Shown: positions 1 through 9,080, numbered from the stretch's first letter. The stretch is 64,000 nucleotides of DNA from Paracoccus sp. (in: a-proteobacteria) (GCF_030538695.1 NZ_JAUNTN010000001.1:1-64000); one strand, 5' to 3'. The notes: generated from the sequence alone by a model not told the origin. Numbers and translations: made by a program.

Positions 1-716
1 CAAATCGACAAAACCGCCCGCATATCCCTTCATTCATCATCAATGTCAAAAAGCAGAGGAAAAAACCCAACCGTCCCGCCAATTCCTTGGCGCTGACAGC
101 CACATCCATTCCTGATTGTTTGCCCCGGCGACCATCCCGTCGAAGCGGAAGCCCTATCTAAGACCCTTTCAGCACATCGTCAAGAACCAATCTCAACTTT
201 TTCGCTGCGCCTCATTCTTTCAAACTTGGCAGGTCTTTCAGAGCATCGACCCCGCAGTCTCAGGCTTGCCTGACTTCCGGTTCCGAACCTTGACTGCGTT
301 GCCGCCGTCTCGGTGGAGCGGTGTCTAGGCCCGGCGAACGCCCCCGGCAAGAGGAAATTTTCCGCAGCCGCGAAATTTCCTCGTATTGTCCTGTATTAAA
401 ACAATAATTTTTGCCACACCAGCGTCACAGAATCGCGCACCCGCAACGGCCATAACCAGAATCAGGCCGAATCTGCCGGCCGAATCCATGCTGCCCTGCC
501 GAAATTCCCGATTCTCTCTCCAACGGGAATCAGAATCAGCCGCCAGAAAAGCCACGATTCGGCGATCCACGGGAACCACCGCATCATGTCACACCCCGAT
601 TGATGAGCCAGACTCACAGGCCAATGCAAAATGCCCCTAATCGGCAGGGTCTGCCTCCCCTATCTATGAGTCGCGGCTGACAAGAATGCCGTTCAAGCCC
701 TTTGCACGGGGACAAC
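1..716. other. Intergenic stretch without a convincing gene
   Basis: The open frames here are short, overlap on both strands and show no recognisable domain or good ribosome-binding site. The only structure I see is a perfect inverted repeat near 351-382. The stretch is probably chromosomal DNA outside the mobile element, because it lies left of the tRNA-Arg attachment site. Confidence 0.5.
351..382. repeat. Inverted repeat, 10-bp arms
   Basis: GAGGAAATTT (351-360) and AAATTTCCTC (373-382) are perfect reverse complements separated by 12 bases. There is no T-run on either side, so a factor-independent terminator is not well supported. It could be a protein-binding site or an RNA hairpin; the function is unknown. 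Confidence 0.4.
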
Positions 717-1361
717 ATGTCAGACGAACACGACACCCAGAACGCAGGCGGCGCTGTCAGCCGTCGCAATATCTTCAAGGCAGGTGCCGGGCTGGCCCTT
801 GGCGCGGCGGTGCCCTCACTGATGACCGGAACCAGTGCCCAGGCGCAGGTCGCCGGGGACACGATGTTCGTGAATCTCGAAACGGTCTATGGCGACAATA
901 TGCGCGGATTCGACCGGGCCACGGAGCGCCGGATCTATCAGCAGATGGACCGGATGGTTCTGATGTTCCCGATCCACTGGTTCAACATGACGCCGATGAT
1001 GAAGGCTTATATGAACGAAATCTGGGGGTCCGGTGGCCCGCCCGAACTGCGCGGGAAAGAGCTGTTCGCCGTCGTCACCACCGGCGGCGGGGCAGATGCC
1101 TGCCGCCCGGAAGGCCGGCTGGGCTTTACCATCGGGCAGGTGCTGACACCACTGGCCGCCAGCGCCAATTACACCGGCATGACCTATTCAGAGCCGCTGG
1201 CCTTTCTCGGTTCCGCCGGGGCAAGCGGCGCTGCTCTGCGACAATATCAGGACGCACTGGCCGCAAGACTGCACGAGCCGCCCCGTCGGGGGTGGCTCAC
1301 GGGGCGGCAAGTCGCTCGGCTTGACTTGGGCGGCAACCCCATCGCCCGAAACACGCATTGA
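717..1361 (+). CDS. Tat-exported flavodoxin-like NAD(P)H oxidoreductase, shortened N-terminus
   Basis: The protein (214 aa) begins with a twin-arginine signal: SRRNIFKAG followed by an Ala/Gly/Leu-rich stretch ending in an AQA-type cleavage site around residue 45. The mature part resembles the KefF/NQO1-type Flavodoxin_2 family; FPIHWFNMTPMMKAYMNEIW and the TTGGG segment near residue 120 are family hallmarks. The first beta-strand and FMN phosphate loop expected before the 'VYGDNMRGFDR' segment are absent: the signal peptide runs almost straight into the middle of the domain. The last 25 residues also look unlike the family. ATG 717 is chosen over the in-frame TTG at 702 because of the GGGGAC motif just upstream. 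The gene could be a degenerate copy; activity is uncertain. Confidence 0.65.
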   Translation: MSDEHDTQNAGGAVSRRNIFKAGAGLALGAAVPSLMTGTSAQAQVAGDTMFVNLETVYGDNMRGFDRATERRIYQQMDRMVLMFPIHWFNMTPMMKAYMNEIWGSGGPPELRGKELFAVVTTGGGADACRPEGRLGFTIGQVLTPLAASANYTGMTYSEPLAFLGSAGASGAALRQYQDALAARLHEPPRRGWLTGRQVARLDLGGNPIARNTH

Positions 1362-1625
1362 TCGCGCCTTCTCCTCTCCTGAAGAAAACCTGCCGATCAC
1401 GACTGCAAAGGCCGAAACAGGCAGGCGGCCTGCAAACTGCCTGTCCCGGCCGCCAATGCCAGCCACACATCTGCCGGACAGCGGTTGGGGTGTAACTTCT
1501 TGTTTTCCAAAGCCGATCATGCAAGCCTTGGAAAAGCATCGGAGGACATGCCTCGAAGGTGACAAGCTTTGGGTTATTTTGGCGCGCGAGTGAGATTGAA
1601 TGGAATCCGGGGCAAGGTAATTGAA

Positions 1626-2065
1626 ATGAGTTTCGGCTACTCGGGCGGACCGGCGCTAACCGGGGAAAAATCCGTATAGCTGATTTCCGGCACCAGCAAG
1701 GCATTTACATTCTTTTTGACGAGTATGGTCCAGCCTATGTGGGTCTGACACGCGCTCAAGGGCTTGGGAAGCGATTGAAAGACCACCTCACCGATCACCT
1801 TCAGGACAAGTGGGATCGCTTCTCGTGGTTCGGCTTCCATCCCATCGGAAGCCCTGACCCGCGAAGCGGGATTCTTCAGCTCAATCAGCCCGACGAGAAT
1901 TTGACCGACGATACGCGGACGACGATAGGTGACCTTGAAGCACTTCTGATCCGTTCGATTGGTCCAAAGCACAACAGGGCGAAGCCTGGGTTTCAAGGGG
2001 CTGAGGAATGGGCGCAGATCGACTATGAAGACACGGAGAAATATTTAGGAAGATTAAGTTATTGA
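1626..2065 (+). pseudogene. GIY-YIG nuclease family protein, apparent -1 frameshift
   Basis: ATG 1626 has an AAGG ribosome-binding site at 1615-1618 and encodes MSFGYSGGPALTGEK before a stop at 1676. The reading frame one base earlier carries a complete GIY-YIG domain: GIYILF, YVGLT, an Arg in the helix RAQGLGKRL, a Glu in DLEALLIRS and an Asn in KHNRAKPGF. Adding one A to the GGGGAAAAA run (1662-1670) would join the two parts smoothly as ...TGEKIRIADF. So the gene is either disrupted, phase-variable through the homopolymer, or affected by a sequencing error. A short version starting at GTG 1739 would lack the GIY strand and probably be inactive. Small stand-alone GIY-YIG proteins of this type have no assigned role. 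Confidence 0.6.
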
Positions 2066-2636
2066 CCATGAAGGGCTGAATTTTGGCTCGCAATCAATAA
2101 ACATCAACGCCAGATTGTGGCGATAATATTTCCCCCAAACACCTGACCGGGCGCAGAACAGTTGGGCATCCAAAGTGCGCCTTTTCCACTATCGAAAGCA
2201 TACCCCGGCATCACTGGAACCCCGGGGTTTATCTCATAACCAGCAGGGTCAAGAACTGCAGCTTTCTGCATTTGACAGGCAAACGGAATACCATTTGATC
2301 CGTTCGATCCCCCCTCCATGAAGCCGCAGTCCGAGAAAACTCGCCGACAACGCAAGGGGAGTTGGCCAGCCTTGCGGCGGTTTAAGCTGCGACCGGATTA
2401 CGAGCAGTTACCCCCCGCCCCGGATCGAACGCCTGAGGGTCGGGCGCCGTGCCGTGATATAGACGCCAACGGCTCATACTGCTCCCCCCACGAAACATGG
2501 CGTGACCACAGCAGCACCTGCAACATACGACTCAGCTGCCCACCAATCCGCATCGCGGGATCACGGCCCAAACTACGGCAAACGCCGATCACCGCTTCTG
2601 CCACAGAAACGGGGCACTCATGGTTTTGTGGTGAAA
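2066..2636. other. Intergenic stretch left of the attachment site
   Basis: No gene can be supported. A minus-strand frame at 2104-2355 (83 codons, Gly/Pro/Ala-rich) has no recognised domain and no clear ribosome-binding site. This is presumably the chromosomal sequence downstream of the original tRNA-Arg gene. Confidence 0.4.
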
Positions 2637-2681
2637 TGGCGCACCCGACACGATTCGAACGTGTGGCCTTTGCCTTCGGAG
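2637..2681 (-). other. attL: duplicated 3' half of tRNA-Arg(CCG)
   Basis: Read on the minus strand this is a tRNA from the anticodon loop to the CCA end: the loop CTCCGAA (anticodon CCG), the 3' strand of the anticodon stem, a T arm with the 5-bp stem ACACG/CGTGT around TTCGAAT, the acceptor strand, discriminator G and CCA. The 5' half of the tRNA is missing: the bases at 2682 and above do not form a D arm or the matching acceptor strand. A tRNA 3' fragment followed by a tyrosine integrase is the classic core site of a tRNA-targeting integrative element. The polarity places the element to the right and predicts the intact gene at its distal end. Confidence 0.85.
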
Positions 2682-2863
2682 CAATTAATCGTGGCCTATC
2701 CGAAATGCGCGACGCAGCACGCCACGGCACGCTAACATATTAAAATCGCTTGTGTTTAAGCTCGCTCGTCGTCGAAACCAGTAGCCGCAACTACTCCGTA
2801 GCTTTCGCCCGACTGCTTACGTGGTGCTTACGCGGCTCAGTTGCTCTGATGACGAGGTTGATG

Positions 2864-4201
2864 ATGCCAAAGATCACAAAACGGCTGGTTGAAAGCGTTA
2901 AGAGCCAGAAGAAGGACTTCGTCGTCTGGGACAGCGACCTGCCTGGCTTCGGGTTGCGTGTTTTCGCTTCTGGGAAGCGCAGCTACGTGATCCAGTATCG
3001 CCGTGACGGACGGTCGCGCCGCTATACGATTGGCCTCCACGGTATCTGGACTGCCGAAACAGCCAGACGAGAGGCCAAGGTCCAGCTAGGGCGCGTCGCT
3101 CAGGGCGATGATCCGGCCGAAGAGCGCCACGAAGACCGACAGGCCATGACCGTGCAACAGCTCTGTGAGCGCTACGTCGAAGACCTGCACGCCGGCCTCA
3201 TCCTCGGGAAACGTGGGCAGCCCAAGAGACCATCAACGGTCTCCACCGATATCGGGCGGATCAATGGGCATATCATCCCGCTGATCGGCAAGAAGAGGGT
3301 GCGTGATCTGACCAAAGTGGATGTTACGAAGATGATGAATGACATCATCCTCGGCAAAACCTGCGCTACGCGAAAGACCAAAAAGCTAAGGGGCAAGACG
3401 ATCTTGCGGGGTGGCCAGGGCACAGCAACCCGGGCGGTCGGCTTGCTGGGCGGTATCCTCACCTATGCTTCGGAGGCGGGCATCGTCGACACGAACGTCG
3501 CGCATGGCATCAGGAAGCCCAAAGATCGCGTTCGCGACCGGCGTCTGACACACAGCGAGTATCAGTTGATGGGTAAAATTCTGGACAAGGCCGAGCGGGA
3601 TGAAAACCTCGCCACCATGGTCAGCATCGTCCGCCAGATCGCCCTCACGGGCTGCCGGCGCAGCGAGATTATCGAACTCCGCTGGTCCGATGTCGATCTT
3701 CCCAACAGCTGTCTGCGGCTGTCAGAGACAAAGGAAGGAGCGTCCACACGACCGATAGGACTGGCAGTTGTCGAGTTCTTGGAAACGCAGAGCTTGAGAA
3801 AGGAAGGGCCGTTCGTGTTCCCAGGTGTGCGCGGCAACAACGCATTCGGCAATTTTCCGAAGCAATGGAGCCAGCTGTTCGAGAACACCGAACTCTCCGA
3901 TATTACCGCGCATGTCTTGCGCCACAGCTTCGCGAGCATAGCGCACGAACTCGGCTTCAGCGAAATCACCATCGCGGCCCTCCTCGGGCACTCGAAGGGT
4001 TCTGTAACGAGCAAGTATGTGCATACCCTCGATAGCAGCCTCGTCATGGCCGCCGATACCGTCGCGGGCTACATCTCAGGACTTCTGACTGGCAACCAAT
4101 TCAAACAACCAGCTTACGCTTTTGATCGGTCTGCCAGAAAGCGTTCCCTTGACCAGTTCCTCGACGGGGTGGCAATGGCGCGCGACGAGTTGGGGACATG
4201 A
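2864..4201 (+). CDS. int: Tyrosine recombinase (P4-type integrase)
   Basis: Site-specific integrase (445 aa) that would catalyse integration and excision at tRNA-Arg. Residues 1-95 form the DUF4102/arm-binding domain (DSDLPGFGLRVFASGKRSY, then an R-rich YTIG segment), followed by a core-binding SAM-like domain. The catalytic domain carries Arg in ALTGCRRSEI (about 265), Lys in SETKEG, HVLRHSF (H350, R353), LLGHSKG and the nucleophile Tyr about 385 in SKYVH. All active-site residues are present, so it should be functional. The in-frame upstream extension to 2750 lacks a ribosome-binding site; ATG 2864 (or 2861) follows GAGG. It lies 180 bp from the att core and points away from it, as in P4-like islands. 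Confidence 0.92.
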   Translation: MPKITKRLVESVKSQKKDFVVWDSDLPGFGLRVFASGKRSYVIQYRRDGRSRRYTIGLHGIWTAETARREAKVQLGRVAQGDDPAEERHEDRQAMTVQQLCERYVEDLHAGLILGKRGQPKRPSTVSTDIGRINGHIIPLIGKKRVRDLTKVDVTKMMNDIILGKTCATRKTKKLRGKTILRGGQGTATRAVGLLGGILTYASEAGIVDTNVAHGIRKPKDRVRDRRLTHSEYQLMGKILDKAERDENLATMVSIVRQIALTGCRRSEIIELRWSDVDLPNSCLRLSETKEGASTRPIGLAVVEFLETQSLRKEGPFVFPGVRGNNAFGNFPKQWSQLFENTELSDITAHVLRHSFASIAHELGFSEITIAALLGHSKGSVTSKYVHTLDSSLVMAADTVAGYISGLLTGNQFKQPAYAFDRSARKRSLDQFLDGVAMARDELGT

Positions 4202-4272
4202 CGCTTGGGCCGTCTGGGTAAACGCCCGACCGCCGCGTTGATCAAGGCGGACATTTTTCGCATCGCCTCGAA

Positions 4273-5454
4273 TTAGGGCTTCCACGACAACAGCAGCGCC
4301 AAGGTAGCCGAGATGACGCCCAAAGCGCATGTGCCGCTCCAGCCCCACTCGGCGTAGGCAGCTCCACCAATGCCGGCCCCGACCGCGCCACCAGCGAGCA
4401 TGGTTGCCATGAATATGGTGTTAAGCCGGCTGCGTGCGTTCGGATCGAGTGCATAGACGCGCGACTGGTTGGCAACCTGGGAGGATTGCACAGCAAGATC
4501 CATGATCACGATGCCGGTGACCAACCCAATAATGGAACCTTGCCAGAGCCCGAAAATGAGGAAGGCCAATATCACGAGCCCCGCGCCCATCGACACTACC
4601 ACGGCGGGACCGCGCCTGTCTGAGAACCGGCCTGCGATAGGCGCGGAAAGTGCACCGACGACACCGACCAGCGCCAGAAGTCCTACAGCTGTTCCTCCGA
4701 GTTCATGCTGCGGATCAGCTATCAGAAGCGCGAGGTTCGACCAAAAGCTGATGAAGGCCGCGAAGATCAGGAATTGCACCGCGACCACGCGCCGGAGAAC
4801 GCTATGCTTGCGTACCAACGTCCAAAGAGAGCCAAGCAGGTGCAGATAGCTCAAGTCGGTCGTCGGCATCGCACGCGGAAGCCAACGCGCCAGCGCCGCG
4901 CCGACAATGCTCATCACCACCGCGGCCAGCCAGAAGACGTAAGGCCATCCCCAAAGGTCCGAGACTATGCCGCTGACCGTGCGGGCAAGCAGAACACCGA
5001 TCAGGATGCCGCCTGTTACCGTGCCGAGTACACGACCTTGCTTGTCGGGCGGAGCCAGATGCACGGCGAGCGGCACGATCTGTTGGGCGACCGTGGCGAA
5101 CAGGCCGACCGCGAAACTAGCAACAGCGAGCCACACGAAGCCGGGCGAGACAGCCGCACCGATCAGCGCCACCACGAGGGCGGCGATGGTCACGAGGATA
5201 AGCGACTTACGCTCGAGGCGGTCCCCGAGTGGTGCGAGGAAGAGCACCCCAAGCGCGTTGCCCGCTTGCGTCAGCACGGGCACGATGGCGGCAGTACCAG
5301 CCGTCAGCCCGAAATCCGTTGTCAGATGGCCGAGGAAAGCCTGATTATAGTAGCTGCTGGCGACGGCCGCACCGGCACCGACTGCCAGAAGGCGGATCAG
5401 AGCGGCGGATAGATGTTCGGAACGGACACGGCCTGTTTGCATAGCATCAGACAT
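4273..5454 (-). CDS. MFS transporter
   Basis: Integral membrane protein of 393 aa with about twelve hydrophobic segments. The first cytoplasmic loop has the major-facilitator signature in the form APLGDRLERK, and the second half has its counterpart GRFSDRRGP. It resembles drug/metabolite exporters of the YnfM/AraJ type; the substrate cannot be read from sequence. The gene is convergent with int (72 bp apart) and stands alone, with no adjacent regulator, as the first cargo gene of the element. Confidence 0.88.
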   Translation of the reverse strand: MSDAMQTGRVRSEHLSAALIRLLAVGAGAAVASSYYNQAFLGHLTTDFGLTAGTAAIVPVLTQAGNALGVLFLAPLGDRLERKSLILVTIAALVVALIGAAVSPGFVWLAVASFAVGLFATVAQQIVPLAVHLAPPDKQGRVLGTVTGGILIGVLLARTVSGIVSDLWGWPYVFWLAAVVMSIVGAALARWLPRAMPTTDLSYLHLLGSLWTLVRKHSVLRRVVAVQFLIFAAFISFWSNLALLIADPQHELGGTAVGLLALVGVVGALSAPIAGRFSDRRGPAVVVSMGAGLVILAFLIFGLWQGSIIGLVTGIVIMDLAVQSSQVANQSRVYALDPNARSRLNTIFMATMLAGGAVGAGIGGAAYAEWGWSGTCALGVISATLALLLSWKP

Positions 5455-5680
5455 GCACTACGGCCTTGTTCGCACAACTGACGTCTCTTGCCGAGAGAAT
5501 GAGATTTTCTAATCTTGCCCGCGTCCTGCGGGACGCAACGCACCTTTTCTGAGGTCGGTCGGGACGGAGACATCAAGCTTTCTGCAGAGGACTGAGCTTG
5601 GCGCCAGGCGCGGTGCGCTTCCATTTCGAAGAGCGGCGCGATGGATGGAAATCGGCGCTATGCCCCCCACGATTGATGCC

Positions 5681-7000
5681 CTATTCATCCTTGAACTTTC
5701 GCTGGTAGCGCTCCTCCGGCGAAACCCACTGCTCGATGAATGATAGCGGATCGAGATCGCCCAGCATCGAACGCGCCAAACGCAGCCGGGACTCCAGATG
5801 CACGCGCCGCTCTCCGTCCACCATCTGCATACGCTTTTCGGCCTCGACGAAGAACATCTCGACGGAGAGCGCCTTGGTCCAATCCGCCATGATATCCGAA
5901 AGCTGTTGAAGGCTCTCGGTGCGGGCCTTCGCCTCACTGCGCTTATCCTCTTCCCTCCGCCAGCGCTCCCATTGAAGCTCCTGTTCCCTTTTCTTCCGGG
6001 CAGCCTCGTCATCGGCCGCGTCCATGAGAGCCTTCAACTCTTCGGCCGAGCCTTCAAGCTTGCGGATCACTTCGCCGAACTCCCGATTGAACGAGCGCTT
6101 ACTGGTCTCCTGCCATGTAAGCTGCCACTCTACTCCGGGGTGCGGAGAATAGGCGACCAAGCGAAAGCGTCCGCAAGGCAGGTCCTGTTCTGTCGTCCAA
6201 CTGTGTGATGGCAAAATCGACCGCCCTTGTCGTCGATCGAGCGTGCTATCACGAACGTATTTCCCATTTTGGTAACGCATCGTCGCTCGCTCGGTCATTT
6301 CCGTCAGAACCAGCCCGATCGGGATGGCGCCCAGGTATGCAATTGTGGGTCGGAGCGGCGACCAGATGGTACCATGCCCATACTGACCATACTTCCGGTC
6401 AAGGCGGACGGTCTCCCGCTCTTCGATCTTTGCGCGCTGCAACTTCTGATCCGGAGGGGCGAACCGCACGGGATACCCCTTCTTTCCAAACGCCAGATAG
6501 AGACCATTGGCGAGGTCGAGCGCCCGTTCCAGAGACGCGGCGGATGTAACGATGTCAGGGAGGAGTTGTTTGTATGGGCGCAAGAATTCGTTGGCATCAA
6601 TCTTGCGGGTCTTGAGAAAATGGCTCTTAGTCCCACGCAGCAGGGCATTCACTGCGGGCCTTGCCGCACCCCGGCCAGCTTTCTGCCACTCTTCATCGCG
6701 CTCTTCTCTCGCGGGACGTGCCAGAGGCCTGTCCTTGCTCCAGATCTGTTGATCTCCGGGCTGGGCCTCGGGTAGTTCCGGTCGGCGGGGAGCCCTGCCA
6801 ACAGCCTTCTTTTGCCAGTATCCAACCGGGGGCCTGGGAACGCGCAGCACCGTGCAAACTCGAGCCAGGTACGACCCTGAGACGGCATACTTCTCAGACA
6901 AATGAAGGATCGGCGTTTCCCAAACCTCTTCGAAGAGCTGTTCCCGAGATACCTCAAATCGGCCTTCTGCTCTGCTCAACGGGGGCGGCTTGCTGGTCAT
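5681..7000 (-). CDS. Hypothetical protein, 440 residues, charged helical C-terminus
   Basis: I do not recognise the family. The N-terminus (REQLFEEVWETPILHLSEKY then VSGSYLARVCTVLRVPRPP) looks like a small helix-turn-helix DNA-binding unit, and the PRPPxGYWQK motif follows it. The middle contains a mixed alpha/beta part. Residues 340-410 are a long Glu/Lys/Arg-rich helix, probably a coiled coil. ATG 7000 is chosen because GGAAG lies 9 bases upstream and the longer upstream frame has a poor, Arg-rich composition. There is no signal peptide or membrane segment. It is a single-gene unit, divergent from the LysE gene at 7228. A role in element regulation or defence is possible but not shown. Confidence 0.75.
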   Translation of the reverse strand: MTSKPPPLSRAEGRFEVSREQLFEEVWETPILHLSEKYAVSGSYLARVCTVLRVPRPPVGYWQKKAVGRAPRRPELPEAQPGDQQIWSKDRPLARPAREERDEEWQKAGRGAARPAVNALLRGTKSHFLKTRKIDANEFLRPYKQLLPDIVTSAASLERALDLANGLYLAFGKKGYPVRFAPPDQKLQRAKIEERETVRLDRKYGQYGHGTIWSPLRPTIAYLGAIPIGLVLTEMTERATMRYQNGKYVRDSTLDRRQGRSILPSHSWTTEQDLPCGRFRLVAYSPHPGVEWQLTWQETSKRSFNREFGEVIRKLEGSAEELKALMDAADDEAARKKREQELQWERWRREEDKRSEAKARTESLQQLSDIMADWTKALSVEMFFVEAEKRMQMVDGERRVHLESRLRLARSMLGDLDPLSFIEQWVSPEERYQRKFKDE

Positions 7001-7227
7001 TTTAGTTCGCTTCCGGGCGGGCGCGAGCTCAGCCCGCACCTCGCATTCGGTCCTTTCGGCTCCTTCTAAGCGAATGAATCGCCGTAGCGCCACCCAAAGA
7101 GACCGCGTCCCTTGCGTGGCGGCACGCGACAAGCGTGGATTCTGCTCATGCCGAGTTGAGAAGCTCTCAATCGCCCTGCCGGTCCAGAACACGGAGCATG
7201 TATTCGTGTGAACTGGGAAGGTCGCAA

Positions 7228-7821
7228 ATGGAGTTTACCACAATAGGGGCCCTGGCGCTCTACGCCTTTGTCATGTCGATCACCCCGGGGCCAAACAACA
7301 TGCTTCTCGCCAACGCGGGGCTGGTGTTCGGCTTTCGGAGCACCATACCGCAGATCGTTGGCATTCCGACCGGTGTGATCTCCCAGATCCTGCTCGTGGC
7401 CGCCGGTCTCAGCAGCCTTTTCGCACAGTTTCCCAGTATCCAGTTGGCACTCAAGGTGGCTGGGACGTTCTATCTGCTCTGGCTCGCCCTGAAGCTTTGG
7501 AAAGCCGATGCGCTGGCGCAATCACCTAATGCCACCCCGATCTCGTTTTCTCAGGCGCTGCTGTTCCAGTTCATCAATCCGAAATCTTGGCTGATCGCGC
7601 TCACCGCCGTGTCGGCATTTCTGCAGCCCGAAAAGGCGGTTCTTCCCCAATTGCTAATTATTTGCTTCGCCTTCGCATTGATCGGCACCCCATGCATGGC
7701 CGTTTGGTCTGCCATGGGATCCGCCCTGCGGCGCCACCTGTCGAGCCCGACCAGCCTCAGGCGCGCAAATCGAACCCTCGCGGCGCTCGCATCGGCAACG
7801 TGCCTCATGTTCTGGCTTTGA
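7228..7821 (+). CDS. LysE/RhtB-family amino-acid exporter
   Basis: A 197-aa membrane protein with the family signature near the start (SITPGPNNMLLANAGLVFGF) and five to six hydrophobic helices. The motif FQFINPKSWL in the second half is also typical of LysE/RhtB proteins, which export amino acids or related metabolites. ATG 7228 has GGGAAGG seven bases upstream. It is followed at 7851 by a small membrane protein that may be co-transcribed. The substrate is unknown. Confidence 0.9.
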   Translation: MEFTTIGALALYAFVMSITPGPNNMLLANAGLVFGFRSTIPQIVGIPTGVISQILLVAAGLSSLFAQFPSIQLALKVAGTFYLLWLALKLWKADALAQSPNATPISFSQALLFQFINPKSWLIALTAVSAFLQPEKAVLPQLLIICFAFALIGTPCMAVWSAMGSALRRHLSSPTSLRRANRTLAALASATCLMFWL

Positions 7822-7850
7822 AGGTGGACAAGGCACGCCAAGCGCATTCG

Positions 7851-8363
7851 ATGCCTGATCTGGTGATCTGGCTGTCATATTTTCGGCTTGCCGGGTTCTG
7901 GCTAATGGCTGGGCTCCTCCTCGTTCCAGCTCTCGCGGTGGCGATATCTCTTATGCAAGAGCCCGGCTTCGAAGGCAGGGCATCGCAGGTGGCATTTCTG
8001 GCATTGGCCGCGCCACTTGGGTTTGTGCCGGTCCTCTTGCATTGGAAGTACGGACGACGGAAAGGCCCGATACTGACATTCACGGCGCAGGGCATCCTCA
8101 TGAACGCCATAGATCCCGAGGCGAACATCCCATGGAGAGATATCGACGTCAGAGCAAATTGGCACGTGCTCGGGGGCTGGCGGACGATCCTGACGTTCCG
8201 ATGTGTCGGCCGACCTCCGAAAGAGGGAAGACGTGTCGGAGCCGCTGATCTTTACGAATTGCGACTTCCCAACATTGCAACCAAGGGCTGCCTGAGCCTG
8301 CAGAGGCTTGCCAGGTCCTACAAGAAGGCGACGATGTCAGATGAGCAGCGGACCAAATCTTAA
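7851..8363 (+). CDS. Small membrane protein, unknown function
   Basis: 170 residues: two N-terminal hydrophobic helices (about residues 10-30 and 48-65) followed by a soluble part that starts GRRKGPILTFTAQGI and contains IPWRDIDVR, reminiscent of bacterial PH-like domains in membrane-anchored proteins. I do not recognise a named family. It begins 29 bases after the LysE gene on the same strand, so the two may form an operon. ATG 7851 is one of several possible starts; GTG 7824 or TTG 7818 would also be in frame. Confidence 0.6.
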   Translation: MPDLVIWLSYFRLAGFWLMAGLLLVPALAVAISLMQEPGFEGRASQVAFLALAAPLGFVPVLLHWKYGRRKGPILTFTAQGILMNAIDPEANIPWRDIDVRANWHVLGGWRTILTFRCVGRPPKEGRRVGAADLYELRLPNIATKGCLSLQRLARSYKKATMSDEQRTKS

Positions 8364-8388
8364 CTGTCGACGGGCGGCGCGGCATGAA

Positions 8389-8398
8389 TTATCTATAA
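8389..8398. promoter_or_regulatory. BioR operator upstream of bioR
   Basis: TTATCTATAA, the exact BioR consensus, lies 4-13 bases before the bioR ATG within the larger near-palindrome ATGAATTATCTATAATTCAT. Binding here would give autorepression. Confidence 0.8.
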
Positions 8399-8401
8399 TT
8401 C

Positions 8402-9070
8402 ATGAAACACGCCCCTGAAGAGACCCAGTCCGCCCGCATCGCCCGCGCCCTTGCCGACCGTATCATCTCGGGCGAGATTCCGCCCGGCGCGCGGCTCCGG
8501 CAGGACCATGTCGCTGCCGAGTTCGGCGCGAGCCATGTCCCAGTGCGCGAGGCCTTCCGCGAGTTGCAGACCCAGGGTCTGGCAGAGAGCGAACCAAGGC
8601 GTGGCTTTCGCGTCACCGAATTCGACGTAGCCGAACTGCGCGAGGTGGCCGAGATGCGTTCCAGCCTCGAAAGCCTCGCCCTGCGCCATGCCGCGCCCAA
8701 TATGACACGCGCTATTCTGCAGGAAGCAGAAGAGGTTACGCGCCACGGCGACAGTGCTAGTACCGTCCGTGACTGGGAGGCAGCAAACCGCCATTTTCAC
8801 CGGCTCATCCTGTCCCCCTGCCGGATGCCGCGTCTGCTGCGGACGATCGACGACCTGCAGGCCGCCAGCGCGCGGTTCCTCTTCGCCGCCTGGCGGCGCG
8901 ACTGGGAGGCGCGCACAGATCACGACCACCGCGCCATTCTCGACGCTCTGCGCAAGGGGCAGACCGACCTCGCCTGCGCCACGCTCGCGCGCCATGTCGG
9001 CTGGATCGGCAAGCGCAAAACTGCCGTGAAAAATGCCGATTTGCGAGAGACTTACGAGATTCCCGGATAA
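8402..9070 (+). CDS. bioR: BioR, GntR-family repressor of biotin genes
   Basis: A 222-aa FadR-type GntR regulator. The N-terminal winged helix has the GntR pattern (IARALADRIISGEIPPGARL, HVAAEFGASHVPVREAFREL), and the C-terminal all-helical FCD ligand domain contains the metal/ligand His residues (NRHFHRLIL, DHDHRAILDAL, LARHVG). Assignment as BioR rests on context: it directly precedes bioY and bioB and is surrounded by three TTATCTATAA-type sites. BioR represses biotin synthesis and uptake when biotin is plentiful; the ligand sensed is not evident from sequence. The ATG follows directly after an operator, so autoregulation is likely. Confidence 0.9.
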   Translation: MKHAPEETQSARIARALADRIISGEIPPGARLRQDHVAAEFGASHVPVREAFRELQTQGLAESEPRRGFRVTEFDVAELREVAEMRSSLESLALRHAAPNMTRAILQEAEEVTRHGDSASTVRDWEAANRHFHRLILSPCRMPRLLRTIDDLQAASARFLFAAWRRDWEARTDHDHRAILDALRKGQTDLACATLARHVGWIGKRKTAVKNADLRETYEIPG

Positions 9071-9080
9071 TTATCTATAA
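9071..9080. promoter_or_regulatory. BioR operator, bioY promoter region (site 1)
   Basis: A second exact TTATCTATAA, starting directly after the bioR stop codon and 75 bases before bioY. It lies in the 84-bp gap where the bioYB promoter should be. Confidence 0.8.

Noticed and set aside
351..382. Factor-independent terminator
   Set aside because: The inverted repeat is AT-rich in its arms and has no trailing T-run on either strand.
2104..2355. Small minus-strand protein of 83 residues
   Set aside because: No family recognised, no ribosome-binding site, and the stretch is just outside the element; evidence too weak.
2637..2700. Complete tRNA-Arg gene
   Set aside because: Only the part from the anticodon loop to CCA is present; the sequence above 2682 does not form a D arm or the 5' acceptor strand.
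4705..5412. Plus-strand frame of 235 codons
   Set aside because: Antisense to the MFS gene, highly charged composition, no ribosome-binding site.
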